A stretch of DNA of 22,946 nt from Baffinella frigidus. Taxonomy: Eukaryota > Cryptophyceae > Cryptomonadales > Baffinellaceae. The stretch is from the NCBI GenBank assembly GCA_026770585.1, contig MU647078.1, forward strand, positions 168,100-191,045, written 5' to 3'. The position numbers were made by a program, and so were the translations under genes. Shown here piece by piece: positions 14,903-22,412 of this stretch; the stretch's first letter is position 1; each line of letters starts with the position of its first letter. Under the pieces are notes generated by a model. It was not told the DNA's origin. It made no database searches and saw only the letters and a list, made by a program, of their open reading frames with translations.

Positions 14903-14944
14903 CTGGTCGAAGACCATGTGCCTAATGGCGGTGTTGAGACAGAG
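14903..14944 (-). pseudogene. SLC25 carrier exon fragment, second copy
   Basis: The minus strand reads LCLNTAIRHMVFDQ followed by CAG|GTACCA, a 5' splice site at the same codon boundary as 15076. Against the 15076 copy it has five silent changes (C, L, I, D, Q codons) and two replacements (P to T and K to R), the profile of two copies that diverged under protein constraint. The upstream two-thirds of the exon is absent; instead the sequence runs into element Q-like DNA (14945 upward), with no acceptor at the junction. It is probably a broken paralogue or duplicated exon. Confidence 0.5.
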
Positions 14945-15057
14945 CTCGAAACATCCACTTTTGACATCTTCCAGGGGAAATTCCCTGAACACTTAAGTCA
15001 ACACCGCCGGCTCTGGCGTGGATAAGGCGTCGGTTTCCCTCGAGCCCTCTGGCGTGG
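14945..15057. mobile_element. Element Q, copy 2, truncated
   Basis: GCTCGAAACATCCACTTTTG, CTTAAGTCAACACCG and GATAAGGCGTCGGTTTCCCT align with 13690-13805. TCTGGCGTGG is present twice (about 15012 and 15048). It fills the space between the two carrier exon copies. Confidence 0.65.
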
Positions 15058-15075
15058 ACGGGAGTGGAGTGTTAC

Positions 15076-15174
15076 TTGATCGAAGACCATGTGCTTGATG
15101 GCTGGGTTAAGGCAGAGCACCAGGTTCGCTGCCAGTCCTGTGTATAGCTTCGCCCACCCCCCACTGCGGACACA
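15076..15174 (-). CDS. SLC25 mitochondrial/peroxisomal carrier, internal exon
   Basis: A 99-bp minus-strand segment of exactly 33 codons, [19 protein letters not shown] then [14 protein letters not shown], bounded by ACCACAG at the 5' side and CAA|GTAACA at the 3' side, so a phase-0 exon. GG...LY.GL..NL.L..NPAI...V(F/Y)(D/E)Q is a carrier-family signature: the end of a repeat on the matrix side followed by an even-numbered helix. NPAI plus FDQ points to the peroxisomal nucleotide/NAD carrier branch (PMP34/PXN-like). Another AG lies 11 bases inside, so the start is not certain. The upstream sequence on this strand is an AG/TG microsatellite, not a pyrimidine tract, which is unusual for an acceptor. 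A copy lies at 14903-14944, and a later exon of the same family at 9350-9423 in the correct order. The exon between them was not found. Confidence 0.55.
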
Positions 15175-15186
15175 CTGTGGTTTATT

Positions 15187-15187
15187 G

Positions 15188-15219
<32 letters not shown>

Positions 15220-15421
15220 CACACACGCGCGCGCGCGCACACACACACACACACACACTCTCTCTCTCTCCCACACACGCACACACACGCACACACACAC
15301 ACTCTCTCTCACACGCACACACACACACACACTCTCTCTCTCTCCCCCACACACGCACACACACACACACACACTCTCTCTCTCTCTCTCTCTCTCTCGC
15401 ACACGCACACACACACACACG
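15187..15421. repeat. CT/CA compound microsatellite
   Basis: Alternating blocks of (CT)n and (CA)n with ACACGC interruptions. The CACTGTGGTTTATTGCT at its left edge recurs at about 16854 and 16872. Serine/threonine/histidine frames are artefacts. Confidence 0.95.
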
Positions 15422-15593
15422 CCATTTCAGCCTCAGCCACAACACCTGCCTCAACTCGCCAACTCTCCAACAACCCCCGGAGACCCTACCCTCTACACGC
15501 AACACCTCTTTCCCCCGAAATTGGCTCACGTCTAATGTCTACATAAATGACTTCTCATCCCGCTCCCACCCGAGGCGGGCCCGTCCAGGACTC

Positions 15594-15892
15594 CGTCCTC
15601 ACAAACAACTCAAACTGCAGACCACATCCAGATTCAATGTTTGCTAGTAAGGACATGGCCACACAAACACTCAAAACCACAGACCAAACGCAAATTCGAT
15701 GTTTGGAAAGAGGCATGGCCACACAAACACTCAACACGACGGACCAAATTCGGATCCGATTTTTGCCAAGGGATATGGCCACACAAACAAACCAAACCAA
15801 AAAAAATCGTTGTTGAGTAATGGATTTGGCGAGAAGCCACAGACCAAAAGCGGATTCGTTGTCTGGCAATGGATTTGGGCGACAAGGCACCT
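15594..15892 (+). repeat. 60-bp tandem repeat
   Basis: Units with ATGGCCACACAAACACTCAA, ..ACGGACCAAATTCGGATTCG and ATGTTTGCCAAGGG. ATGGCC falls at 15655, 15715 and 15775, a period of exactly 60. Two more diverged units follow to about 15892. The period is a multiple of three, so frames stay open on both strands (MATQTLNTTDQ repeats on plus, SVVLSVCVAM repeats on minus). No signal peptide or domain is recognisable; coding is possible but unproven. Confidence 0.75.
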
Positions 15893-15948
15893 TTTTATTA
15901 AGTCCGCCCAGATGGCAAAGACCCCCCCCGCCGCCGCCCCTGGTAGAG

Positions 15949-16009
15949 TTTAGGGTTTAGGGTTCAGGGTTCAGGGTTCAGGGTTTCGGGTTTCGGGTTT
16001 CGGGTTTCT
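15949..16009 (+). repeat. TTTAGGG/TTCAGGG/TTTCGGG tract
   Basis: About eight heptamers, changing type from GGGTTTA through GGGTTCA to GGGTTTC. Confidence 0.8.
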
Positions 16010-16084
16010 GGATGCGGGTGGGGACGGGGACGGAGTTTATCCAGGAACAGCTGTCAACAAAAAAATACTACACAAGCTGGCAGT

Positions 16085-16125
16085 GAAAATTACTACACGT
16101 CCGAAGCAATCGTGTAGTAATTTTC
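16085..16125. repeat. Perfect 15-bp hairpin of the GTGTAGTAATTTTC motif
   Basis: GAAAATTACTACACG (16085-16099) and its exact complement (16111-16125) around an 11-nt loop. A further ATACTACACAAGC lies at about 16067. Confidence 0.75.
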
Positions 16126-16213
16126 GTGCAGATTTTTCCAAAGGAAAAAACTTGTTCCCGGATGAGAGTGTGGGGTGCACCTGTCATCATGCGCGTGTTC
16201 GCCACTTCCACCG

Positions 16214-16645
16214 GCATTGTCAGCATCAGATTCGCCTGCGCAGGTAACGCACTGTCAGCAGAACACTCTAGAACACTCCATCCCTTGTCATCACACGAGT
16301 CCCCAACTCTGTAGAGCAGTTTTGCTCGTCAGCATTCTCAGCAAAAGATTCACCTGGGTGTAGTGTCAGCATCAGATTCACCTGAATGGTGTGTATCATT
16401 GTCAGCAGAAAATTCACCTGGGTGTATTGTCAGCAGCAGATTCGTCTGGCCGATGTGTAAGTTTCAGCAGCAGATCCATCTTACCGGTGTCAGCACTGTC
16501 AGCAGCAGATTCGTCTGACCGGTGTGTAAGTGTCAGCATCAGATTCACCTGACCAGTGTGTATCGTTGTCAGCAGCAGATTCACCTGCACGGTGTGTACT
16601 ATTGTCAGCAGCAGATTCATGTGACCGGTGTGTCATTTTGGATGA
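16214..16645 (+). repeat. About 36-bp minisatellite
   Basis: Roughly ten diverged units of GTCAGCAGCAGATTCACCTG followed by (A)CCGGTGTGTAT.(A/G)TT, with length variation of 28-40 bp. The first unit is separated from the rest by about 80 bp of other sequence. The length is not frame-preserving, so coding is unlikely. Confidence 0.8.
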
Positions 16646-16663
16646 CTCGTCTCCAGGCTTGAG

Positions 16664-16852
16664 ACCAATAAAGAAGAAGAAGATTAAGAGAGCGGGAGTC
16701 TCAACGGGGAGGGTCTAGGATTTAGGGTTCAGGGTTTAGGATTTAGGGTTAAGGGAAAGGGTTTAGGAGGGGAGCACCGAGGATTTAGGGTTAAGGGAAA
16801 CCCTTAACCCTAAATCCTAGACCCTCCCCGTTGAGACTCCCGCTTTCTTAAT
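16664..16852. repeat. Inverted repeat with TTTAGGG-like interior
   Basis: AGAGCGGGAGTCTCAACGGG then GAGGGTCTAGGATTTAGGGTT at 16685-16728 is complementary to 16805-16850. An inner palindrome of 17-bp arms (GGATTTAGGGTTAAGGG) lies at 16783-16819. It starts with GACCAATAAAGAAGAAGAAG, and the same block recurs at 17319-17388. Confidence 0.75.
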
Positions 16853-17049
16853 CACACTGTGGTTTATTGCTCACTGTGGTTTATTGCTACCTAAATCCTT
16901 TAGGGTTTAGGAGGGGAGCACCGAGGCTGAGAAGTAACCCACGAGAAGGTTGGCTCCGAACCCTGAATCCTAAAGTCAAGTTGGCCACTTTTCAAAAGGC
17001 TGAGAGTAATAAAGAAGAAGAGGAGGAGGAAGAAGAAAGAGTCTCAACC
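16853..17049. repeat. Repeats with AATAAAGAAGAAG tail
   Basis: CACTGTGGTTTATTGCT appears twice (16854 and 16872). GGAGGGGAGCACCGAGGCTG and onward (16911-16966) recurs at about 17427-17482. GAGAGTAATAAAGAAGAAGA (17005) is another tail of the type seen in repeat N. Confidence 0.6.
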
Positions 17050-17208
17050 CACACCGCGGACTTCGAAGGGCTTTTGAATAACCCCTAAGCGATAAGACCC
17101 AGGACCCTACGGTAGGCAACCTGTAGGAGCATAGGGGGGTTCCTACGGACAAGGTCACGGAAAGGTGGCCTAATTTGGGCCGAAAATCCCTTCAAAGCCC
17201 GCTGTGTG
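17050..17208 (-). mobile_element. Family D fold-back, complete copy (159 bp)
   Basis: Left CACACCGCGGACTTCGAAGG, right complement ...CCTTCAAAGCCCGCTGTGTG. The interior GAATAACCCCTAAGCGATAA, CCCTACGGTAGGCAACCTGT and ATAGGGGGGTTCCTACGGA matches 20226-20381. Confidence 0.8.
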
Positions 17209-17482
17209 TCTTCGGAGGAAGACGACCGAATTCCGGCGTGAACCTACATAATACATCCCGCGGGGCCAAAAATGCCTTTGTAGCCCGCTGTGTGGGAGGA
17301 GGGCAGTACCGACGCTGAGACCAATAAAGAAAAAGAAGATTAAGAGAGCGGGAGTCTCAACGGGGAGGGTCCAGGATTTAGGGTTATTTTCGGGCCGAAA
17401 ATCGCTTTGTAGCCCGGTGTGTGGGAGGAGGGGAGCACCGAGGCTGAAAAGTAACCCACGAGAAGGTTGTCTCCGAACCCCA
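17209..17482. repeat. Two D-type right ends followed by the AATAAAGA block
   Basis: GCCTTTGTAGCCCGCTGTGT (about 17272) and CGCTTTGTAGCCCGGTGTGT (about 17402) are solo D termini, each followed by GGGAGGAGGG(C/G)AG(T/C)ACCGA(C/G)GCTGA. The first continues with the GACCAATAAAGA block (17319). Confidence 0.6.
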
Positions 17483-17589
17483 GCGGCCTGCCACCATTTC
17501 CCAAAAGTCATCCTTCAATCAGATCCCAAAAGTCATCATTTGATCGGACCACTCCATCCTTCGAGAAAACCAAGCAGGACCCCCAGCGG

Positions 17590-17781
17590 CCCACACGAGA
17601 AAGCTAGAGGGGCCTATTTAAAACCGATGTACTTTTAAAAGTGGCATTTGTGTAGTAAATTTCGTTGACTGGTCACGCAACTCTAAAAAAATAGCACAGA
17701 CGCGAGGTTGGAACACCCTATCCTGGTACAAATATTTACAACCCCACATGTAAAAAGGACCCTCAAGCATTCTCGAGTGGG
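17590..17781. mobile_element. Family F-like fold-back, copy 6
   Basis: CCCACACGAGAA and complement TTCTCGAGTGGG. The interior has GTGTAGTAAATTTCG, TGGTCACGCAAC, CTGGTACAAAT and ACAACCCCACATGTAAAAA. The right half matches 1353-1408. Confidence 0.6.
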
Positions 17782-17970
17782 CGTGTCGCCATTTTCTACC
17801 AACAGATCGCTGTTGACTAGATATATTAGTCAGCAGTGGCTAGTTAGATTAGCCGACCGTGGCTGGTGCGTGGATGGCAGTGTGGACGCACCCTTTTCAA
17901 CACCCCACACACCCGACCACCGTGCATTTCGTCAGTCCTCTCTCCACCGACGGTCCGGTGGCATCGCTGC
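17782..17970. other. No feature recognised
   Basis: Open plus-strand frame but no domain, no splice-site pair and no repeat match that I can support. Confidence 0.4.
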
Positions 17971-17975
17971 AAGAT

Positions 17976-18090
17976 CTAGCTCTGCCTCTCTCGGGTTGAC
18001 AGACTATTCTCAAGTTGACATGCTGGGTCCGCGGTACAAATCCGTCAACTTTGGCGCGGGAAAGAACCCGGGCTCACCAATTTGGTGAGT
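17976..18090 (+). mobile_element. Family M arm, solo copy
   Basis: CTAGCTCTGCCTCTCTCGGG, GACAGACTATTCTCAAGTTG, GCGGTACAAATCCG, AACCCGGGCTCACC. It matches the M arms at 20427-20520, 20725-20808 and 12476-12562. Confidence 0.6.
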
Positions 18091-18146
18091 CCAAATAGAC
18101 TGACACAGCGCTGTGTGTTCAGGTACGAGGTTGGGATTGTGGAAGT

Positions 18147-18182
18147 GAAGGAGGAGGAGGAGGAGGAGGAGGAGGAGGAGGG
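18147..18182. repeat. (GGA)n microsatellite
   Basis: About eleven uninterrupted GGA units. Confidence 0.95.
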
Positions 18183-18260
18183 GAAGGCGAAAGTGGTGTG
18201 GGTGAAAGGAGTGTGGGAGAACTGCGGGGCGGACCAGCACCCGTCTGACTGGGTGCCAGC

Positions 18261-18311
18261 CTACACCCTACACCCTACGCCCTACACCCTAAACCCTACG
18301 CCCTACACCAT
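18261..18311 (-). repeat. CCCTACA/CCCTAAA tract
   Basis: Seven or so heptamers of CCCTACA, CCCTACG and CCCTAAA, telomere-like on the minus strand. Confidence 0.75.
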
Positions 18312-18344
18312 AAACCACCCTAAGTGGGTGAAAGGAGTGTGGGC

Positions 18345-18480
18345 GACACATCCCACACTCAATCATTCAACCAGCACCGACACATCCCACACTCAATCAT
18401 TCAACCAGCACCGACCCATCCCACACTCAATCATTCAATCAGCACCGACACATCCCACACTCAATCACTCAACCAGCACC
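18345..18480 (+). repeat. 34-bp tandem repeat, four units
   Basis: Units start at 18345, 18379, 18413 and 18447: GACACATCCCACACTCAATC then ATTCAACCAGCACC. Near identical, so recent. Confidence 0.9.
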
Positions 18481-18530
18481 CTTTTCGCACCCTTTTCGGC
18501 GCTTGACGTATTCCTTGAGGAAGGTGAACA

Positions 18531-18822
18531 CGTAGAAGAACGAGAACGACCTGCAAAACACAACCACACGGTTTAACTGGGCGGATTCAGTTCCCCTGTG
18601 CACATGTGCGTTTTGACGGATTTGCACCCAAACCCCGGGGAATTGGCTTCCGGTCTCACCAAATTGGAGAGACCAAACCGTGTGAGGTAGCGCTAGATTA
18701 TGCACGTGTTTTAACAACGTGGAGTGGGTTCCACCTAATAGAAGAACGAGAACGACCTGCGGAACGCAACCACACGGTTCAAGGTTCAGGGTTTAGGGTG
18801 TAGGGTTTAATCCGCGGATTCG

Positions 18823-18857
<35 letters not shown>

Positions 18858-18965
18858 ATATTATATATATATATATATACCACTGTGGATTCTTTGTTCT
18901 AGTAGAAGAACGAGAACGACGCCGCCGACCCACACGATTCGACTAGTTGGGCGGATTCAGTTCCA
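18531..18965. repeat. Spaced direct repeats and TA palindrome
   Basis: AGAAGAACGAGAACGAC occurs at about 18534, 18740 and 18903, the first two followed by CTGC(A/G)(A/G)AAC.CAACCACACGGTT. GGGCGGATTCAGTTCC recurs at 18579 and 18949. Between are a hairpin GGTCTCACCAAATTGGAGAGACC-type block (about 18652), a short GGGTTTA tract (18781-18811) and an AT-only palindrome (18823-18881). Confidence 0.65.
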
Positions 18966-18998
18966 CTTTTTAGATGCTTCGACGGAGTGGATTTCATA

Positions 18999-19128
18999 GG
19001 AAAACGGTTTTAATTTAAAACTTGCTGGCAACGAAATTTACCACACATAATGCGTTTTACTAGTAATATTAAAGCATTCGTGCAGTAATTTTCATCGAAT
19101 CCAAAAGTTTTAGATTAAAACCGTTTCC
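18999..19128. mobile_element. Fold-back element R
   Basis: GGAAAACGGTTTTAATTTAA and AACTT at the left pair with AAGTTTTAGATTAAAACCG and TTTCC at the right, with one mismatch and one gap. GAAATTTACCACACA and GTGCAGTAATTTTCA, the family motif, lie inside each arm. Confidence 0.75.
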
Positions 19129-19721
19129 CTCTGAGATTAGGCTCCTCATAATCGGATTGAGTTTCGGCGGTGGCTTGCAGGGGAAGCCCACACGGGCTGA
19201 ACAACGACAAGTTTAAGGATGTATCTCCCCGTTCTCCCACCCGCTACCGAGCGAGGACGGGACACAATTTTAAAAACTTTAACCTGAATCCTGAAGGAAA
19301 TGGACTTTTAAAATGAAAAGCCAGGACCGGGATTCCGGTCCTGACTGTCTTATATGTGCCGAGTTGGCTCGACAGCGGCAACAGCAGCCCTCCTCTGCAC
19401 GGGGGCCAGATCTGCCTCTGTCTCCTCGCACCGAACCCCCATCCCGGTTCAACTAAGGGTGGACTCCCTAATCCCGGCATTAACCTAATTACGGCGTTCC
19501 ATCGTACATATGTGTACACCAAGTGGAGTGGGTTCCTCGTAATCGGATTGAGTTTCGATATCTTTGAGTTGCGATGTCTTCAGAGATGAGATGAGATAAC
19601 TGCCCAAGATGGCACCAGGCACCCTAACATGCCACAGATAAAAGCAAACATAGCATTAAAAGTGACGCTGGTTCGGTTATGTCCCGAGATGAGATCGGTG
19701 GTTGCAGGGGAATCATGCGAA
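19129..19721. other. Mostly unrecognised sequence
   Basis: AATCGGATTGAGTTTCG occurs at about 19150 and 19541. A small hairpin AGGACCGG/CCGGTCCT lies at about 19324-19343. No coding or RNA gene can be supported. Confidence 0.4.
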
Positions 19722-19881
19722 AAGCTAACGCCAGCGAGGTACTCACAGCCTACGGATTGCCTACGGTAGGTAGGGGGGGGCTCCTACGACTTGATAATGC
19801 ACAAAAATTCAAAAGTCGTAGGAGCCCCCCTACCTACCGTAGGCAATCTGTGGGCTCTAAGTACCTCGCTGGCGTTAGCTT
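19722..19881. repeat. Near-perfect palindrome, about 70-bp arms
   Basis: AAGCTAACGCCAGCGAGGTA...CCTACGGTAGGTAGGGGGG.CTCCTACGACTT pairs with the mirror arm. The loop is about 22 bp. The family D core phrase (TACGGATTGCCTACGGTAGG) is embedded, with CCTAC(C/G)GTAGG at 19760 and 19833. Confidence 0.85.
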
Positions 19882-19968
19882 CTGGCATTAGTACAGTGAA
19901 GTTCGTCTCTCCCTCTTCAGAGAAGTTAGTCTCTCTCGCGCGCGGAAAAGGAAGGGTGAAGTGTCACT

Positions 19969-20140
19969 CCACACGAGGCTATCCATGCGAACAGAATAAA
20001 AGAACATTTTAAAATTTATAGGGAAATGATCATGTTTCCGTACGGATGCCCGTACGGAAACGTGATCAAATGCTGACTTTTGGCGTGTTTTCTGGGCAAT
20101 AATCCAATAATTAACTTATGAATCTGTCCATGCGAACAGA
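19969..20140. mobile_element. Family F fold-back, copy 7, right end incomplete
   Basis: CCACACGAGGCTATCCATGC then GAACAGAATAAAAG at the left. The right side has CCATGCGAACAGAAT in the same orientation instead of an inverted terminus. The central hairpin, 20027-20068 (TGATCATGTTTCCGTACGG and complement), has one mismatch. Confidence 0.7.
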
Positions 20141-20225
20141 ATGCACGGACTGATCCGCGTGAAGCATATGTTCTCTAATCGGATTGCATTTCTCCCCAAG
20201 TCCCGACGGATCCCACTTCAAATCC

Positions 20226-20381
20226 CACACAGCGGACTTCGAAGGGATTTTGAACAACCCCTACGCGATAAAACCTAGGACCTTACGGTAGGCAACCCGT
20301 AGGGACATAGGGGGGTTCCTACGGATAAGACAACAGAGACTCGGGCATTTTCCCGAAAATCCCTTCGTAGCCCGCTGTGTG
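20226..20381 (-). mobile_element. Family D fold-back, complete copy (156 bp)
   Basis: CACACAGCGGACTTCGAAGG with ATTTT at the left and the complement ..CCTTCGTAGCCCGCTGTGTG at the right. The interior matches 17050-17208. Confidence 0.85.
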
Positions 20382-20426
20382 GTTCTTCCGATCTCACTTC
20401 AAGCATAGTCGAACAAGCTCCATTTT

Positions 20427-20808
20427 CTAGCTCTGCCCCAATCGGGTTGACCGAATATTCTCAAGTCGAGTTTCTTTTTTTTTGCGGTACAAATCCGCCA
20501 ATTTCGGCGCGGAAAAGAGCCCGGGATCACCAAACTGGTGAGCCAAACTAGACTGCGAGTCACCTGGCTCCGTCGACAGAGCCAGGTTTGGGAGACGGAC
20601 CGAGCGAAAACCCTACGGTAGGCAACCCGTAGGGACATAGGGGTGTTCCTACAAACTAGACTGCGAGTCACCTGGCTCTGTCGACAGAGCCAGGTTTCGG
20701 GAACGGGTCCGAGCGAAAACCCGGGCTCGTTCCCGCTCCAAGATGTGTACCGCAAACCCAACATGCCAGCTTGAGAATAGTCAGTCAATCCGAGCGAGGC
20801 AGAGCTAC
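20427..20808. mobile_element. Family M fold-back, composite (382 bp)
   Basis: Arms of about 90 bp (CTAGCTCTGCC...GCGGTACAAATCC...AGCCCGGG) enclose two direct copies of a block with AGACTGCGAGTCACCTGGCT and a GTCGAC-centred palindrome of 24 bp (perfect at 20670-20693). Between them sits a short D fragment with CCCTACGGTAGG (20611-20622). Confidence 0.7.
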
Positions 20809-20885
20809 GAGATAGCAAACAGGCTAGGTTTCTGAGGTTGCTTTTGACGCTGGAGCCATTATAGCTCTTGTCTCTGAGGCGGGCC

Positions 20886-20985
20886 CGTTTCTTAAGGCTC
20901 ATAGACTTTTGCATCACTCATCTCAAGGCTCAAGGGCCTCATTTCGGACCTGCATCGAGAGTAATAAAGAAGAAGAAGAGAGAAG
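20886..20985 (+). mobile_element. SINE-like repeat N, copy 2
   Basis: CGTTTCTTAAGGCTCATAGA through GAGAGTAATAAAGAAGAAGA; about 95% similar by eye to 11437-11540, with the (GAA)n tail at the same place. Confidence 0.6.
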
Positions 20986-21084
20986 TTTCGGGGACGGACC
21001 GAGCGACGTCCTGCATCAGTTTGACCTGAATCCCCCGGTACAGCCCCAGAAACCTGCTTCCGCCCGAACGTTAACAGGGCAATT

Positions 21085-21224
21085 GCCTGAAAATGGGGTA
21101 GTTAGGCCTACGGCATTGCCTAGGACCTCCTACCGTAGGCCGAGACTTTTTGGTCCTAGGATCCTTCGGCCTACGGTAGGAGGTCCTAGGCAATGCCGTA
21201 TGCCTAACTACCCCATTTTCAGGC
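21085..21224. repeat. Near-perfect palindrome, about 60-bp arms
   Basis: GCCTGAAAATGGGGTAGTTA...CATTGCCTAGGACCTCCTAC...GGCC pairs with the mirror arm to 21224; the loop is about 22 bp. CCTAC(C/G)GTAGG lies in both arms (21129 and 21170). Confidence 0.85.
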
Positions 21225-21341
21225 CATTAGCCTGTGAACGTCACTCGCTGGACTCCTACAAGTATGAAATTGCCCGCTGTAATGTTAATTGATGCCTCCT
21301 TCCAGAGCAACGTTGCTTCCAGTCTCCGATTGTTGCCCGGT

Positions 21342-21382
21342 GTACGTATGTATGTATGCATGCATGCATGCATGTATGTATG

Positions 21383-21416
<34 letters not shown>

Positions 21417-21425
21417 TGTATGTAT
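21342..21425. repeat. (GTAT)n / (GCAT)n microsatellite
   Basis: Tetranucleotide tract with a GCAT block in the middle. Confidence 0.95.
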
Positions 21426-21541
21426 CAATGCGCGTATTCTGGGCAATGAGAGTTGCACGTGGAGTTTCTGGTGCAAATTCCAAGTAGAGTTTCTGGGGCA
21501 AACTTCCTGGGGACAATGGTACTTTGGATTTGATCGCAGCC

Positions 21542-21699
21542 AGTATTCCTGAGAAATACGATTTCAGGGATCTCCGATCCGATTTTGGTGTATCTCAAGG
21601 GTAGAAATTAGACAGTCGCGTATCTAGCCTTCATTTATAGCCTCAAGATACACCAAAATCGGATCGGAGATCCCCGAAATCGTATTCCTCAGGAATACT
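21542..21699. repeat. Near-perfect palindrome, about 55-bp arms
   Basis: AGTATTCCTGAG.AATACGATTTC, GGGATCTCCGATCCGATTTT and GGTGTATCT pair with the right arm to 21699; the loop is about 40 bp. GGATCCGGATCC lies just downstream. Confidence 0.85.
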
Positions 21700-21758
21700 C
21701 GTCCGGATGAGATTGCCGGATCCGGATCCGATCAGGGGAATCTCATTTCGGAACACAC

Positions 21759-21850
21759 CAGAATCTGTTGTGTATCTTAGGGCTTCCAACGCCGAAGATA
21801 CGGGTGGATATGTTATTCTAGGCATGAAACCAAGGCTTAAAATAGCATGA
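21759..21850. mobile_element. Family I element, copy 2
   Basis: ACCAGAATCTGT, GTATCTTAGGGCTTCC, ACGCCGAAGATAC and TATGTTATTCTAGGCATGAA match 1509-1600. Confidence 0.55.
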
Positions 21851-21926
21851 ATCGGCTTTAAAATTCTTTGTAAACCACAGGTTATGTTATGTTCCGAGAT
21901 TAAATCCCGGGAAGAAGAGCCCGACG

Positions 21927-22064
21927 CCACGCCAGATTCTTGGGAGGGGTCGTCAAAAGTCAATTCCCCAGATGTACCAAGGGAAAATTGATTACTTTTG
22001 GGATAATTCGGCGCCCAAAAGTGTGATCGGAAAGAGCCGACCCCCCCTGAGCAATCTGGCGTGG
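21927..22064. mobile_element. Element Q-like fold-back, copy 3 (138 bp)
   Basis: CCACGCCAGATT and complement AATCTGGCGTGG. The interior differs from Q1 but has its own inverted pair GGGGTCG...CGACCCC. Confidence 0.65.
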
Positions 22065-22095
22065 TGAGGAGTAGCTGAGTCCTTTCATGTGCAGT

Positions 22096-22224
22096 CTAGC
22101 TCTGTCTGAGTCAAGTTGGGCACGTCATAAAAACATTTAGACGTCTAAATGTATTTTAATTTGTACTAGGTCCTCTGCTCTAAGACTGATAATGACGTGC
22201 CTACATTTACTCGGACAGAGCTAG
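22096..22224. mobile_element. Fold-back element L (129 bp)
   Basis: CTAGCTCTGTC.GAGT and its complement; inner GGCACGTCAT/ATGACGTGCC pair. It contains a perfect 20-bp palindrome, ACATTTAGAC/GTCTAAATGT (22133-22152). It shares the TAGCTCTG(C/T)C terminus with family M. Confidence 0.75.
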
Positions 22225-22278
22225 GCATTGGCACAGAAGAACCTCGGATTCTGGTTGAGGTAGGTAAATGGGGATCGC

Positions 22279-22412
22279 CACACAGCGGGCTTCGCATATC
22301 GGTCCACTTATTTTCGAGGCACTAACTAAGAATTGCTCGGTACAAATATATCTTAAGAACCGACATTTCGACCCGATTTCTGGTCGAAATTTCCTTCGAA
22401 GCGCACTGTGTG
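22279..22412. mobile_element. Family D terminal repeats with unrelated interior (134 bp)
   Basis: CACACAGCGGGCTTCG and CGAAGCGCACTGTGTG. Inside are CGGTACAAATATATCTTAAG and a TTTCGACC/GGTCGAAA pair instead of the usual D core. Confidence 0.7.

Noticed and set aside
16600-16700. Real polyadenylation site at AATAAA near 16668
   Set aside because: The same AATAAAGAAGAAG occurs as a repeat tail at several loci, so it marks a retroposon-like end and not a gene end.
17950-18090. Conserved peptide LGLTDYSQVDMLG on several M copies as a coding exon
   Set aside because: Copies at 20427 and 12476 break the frame. Similarity is explained by the fold-back arm at the DNA level.
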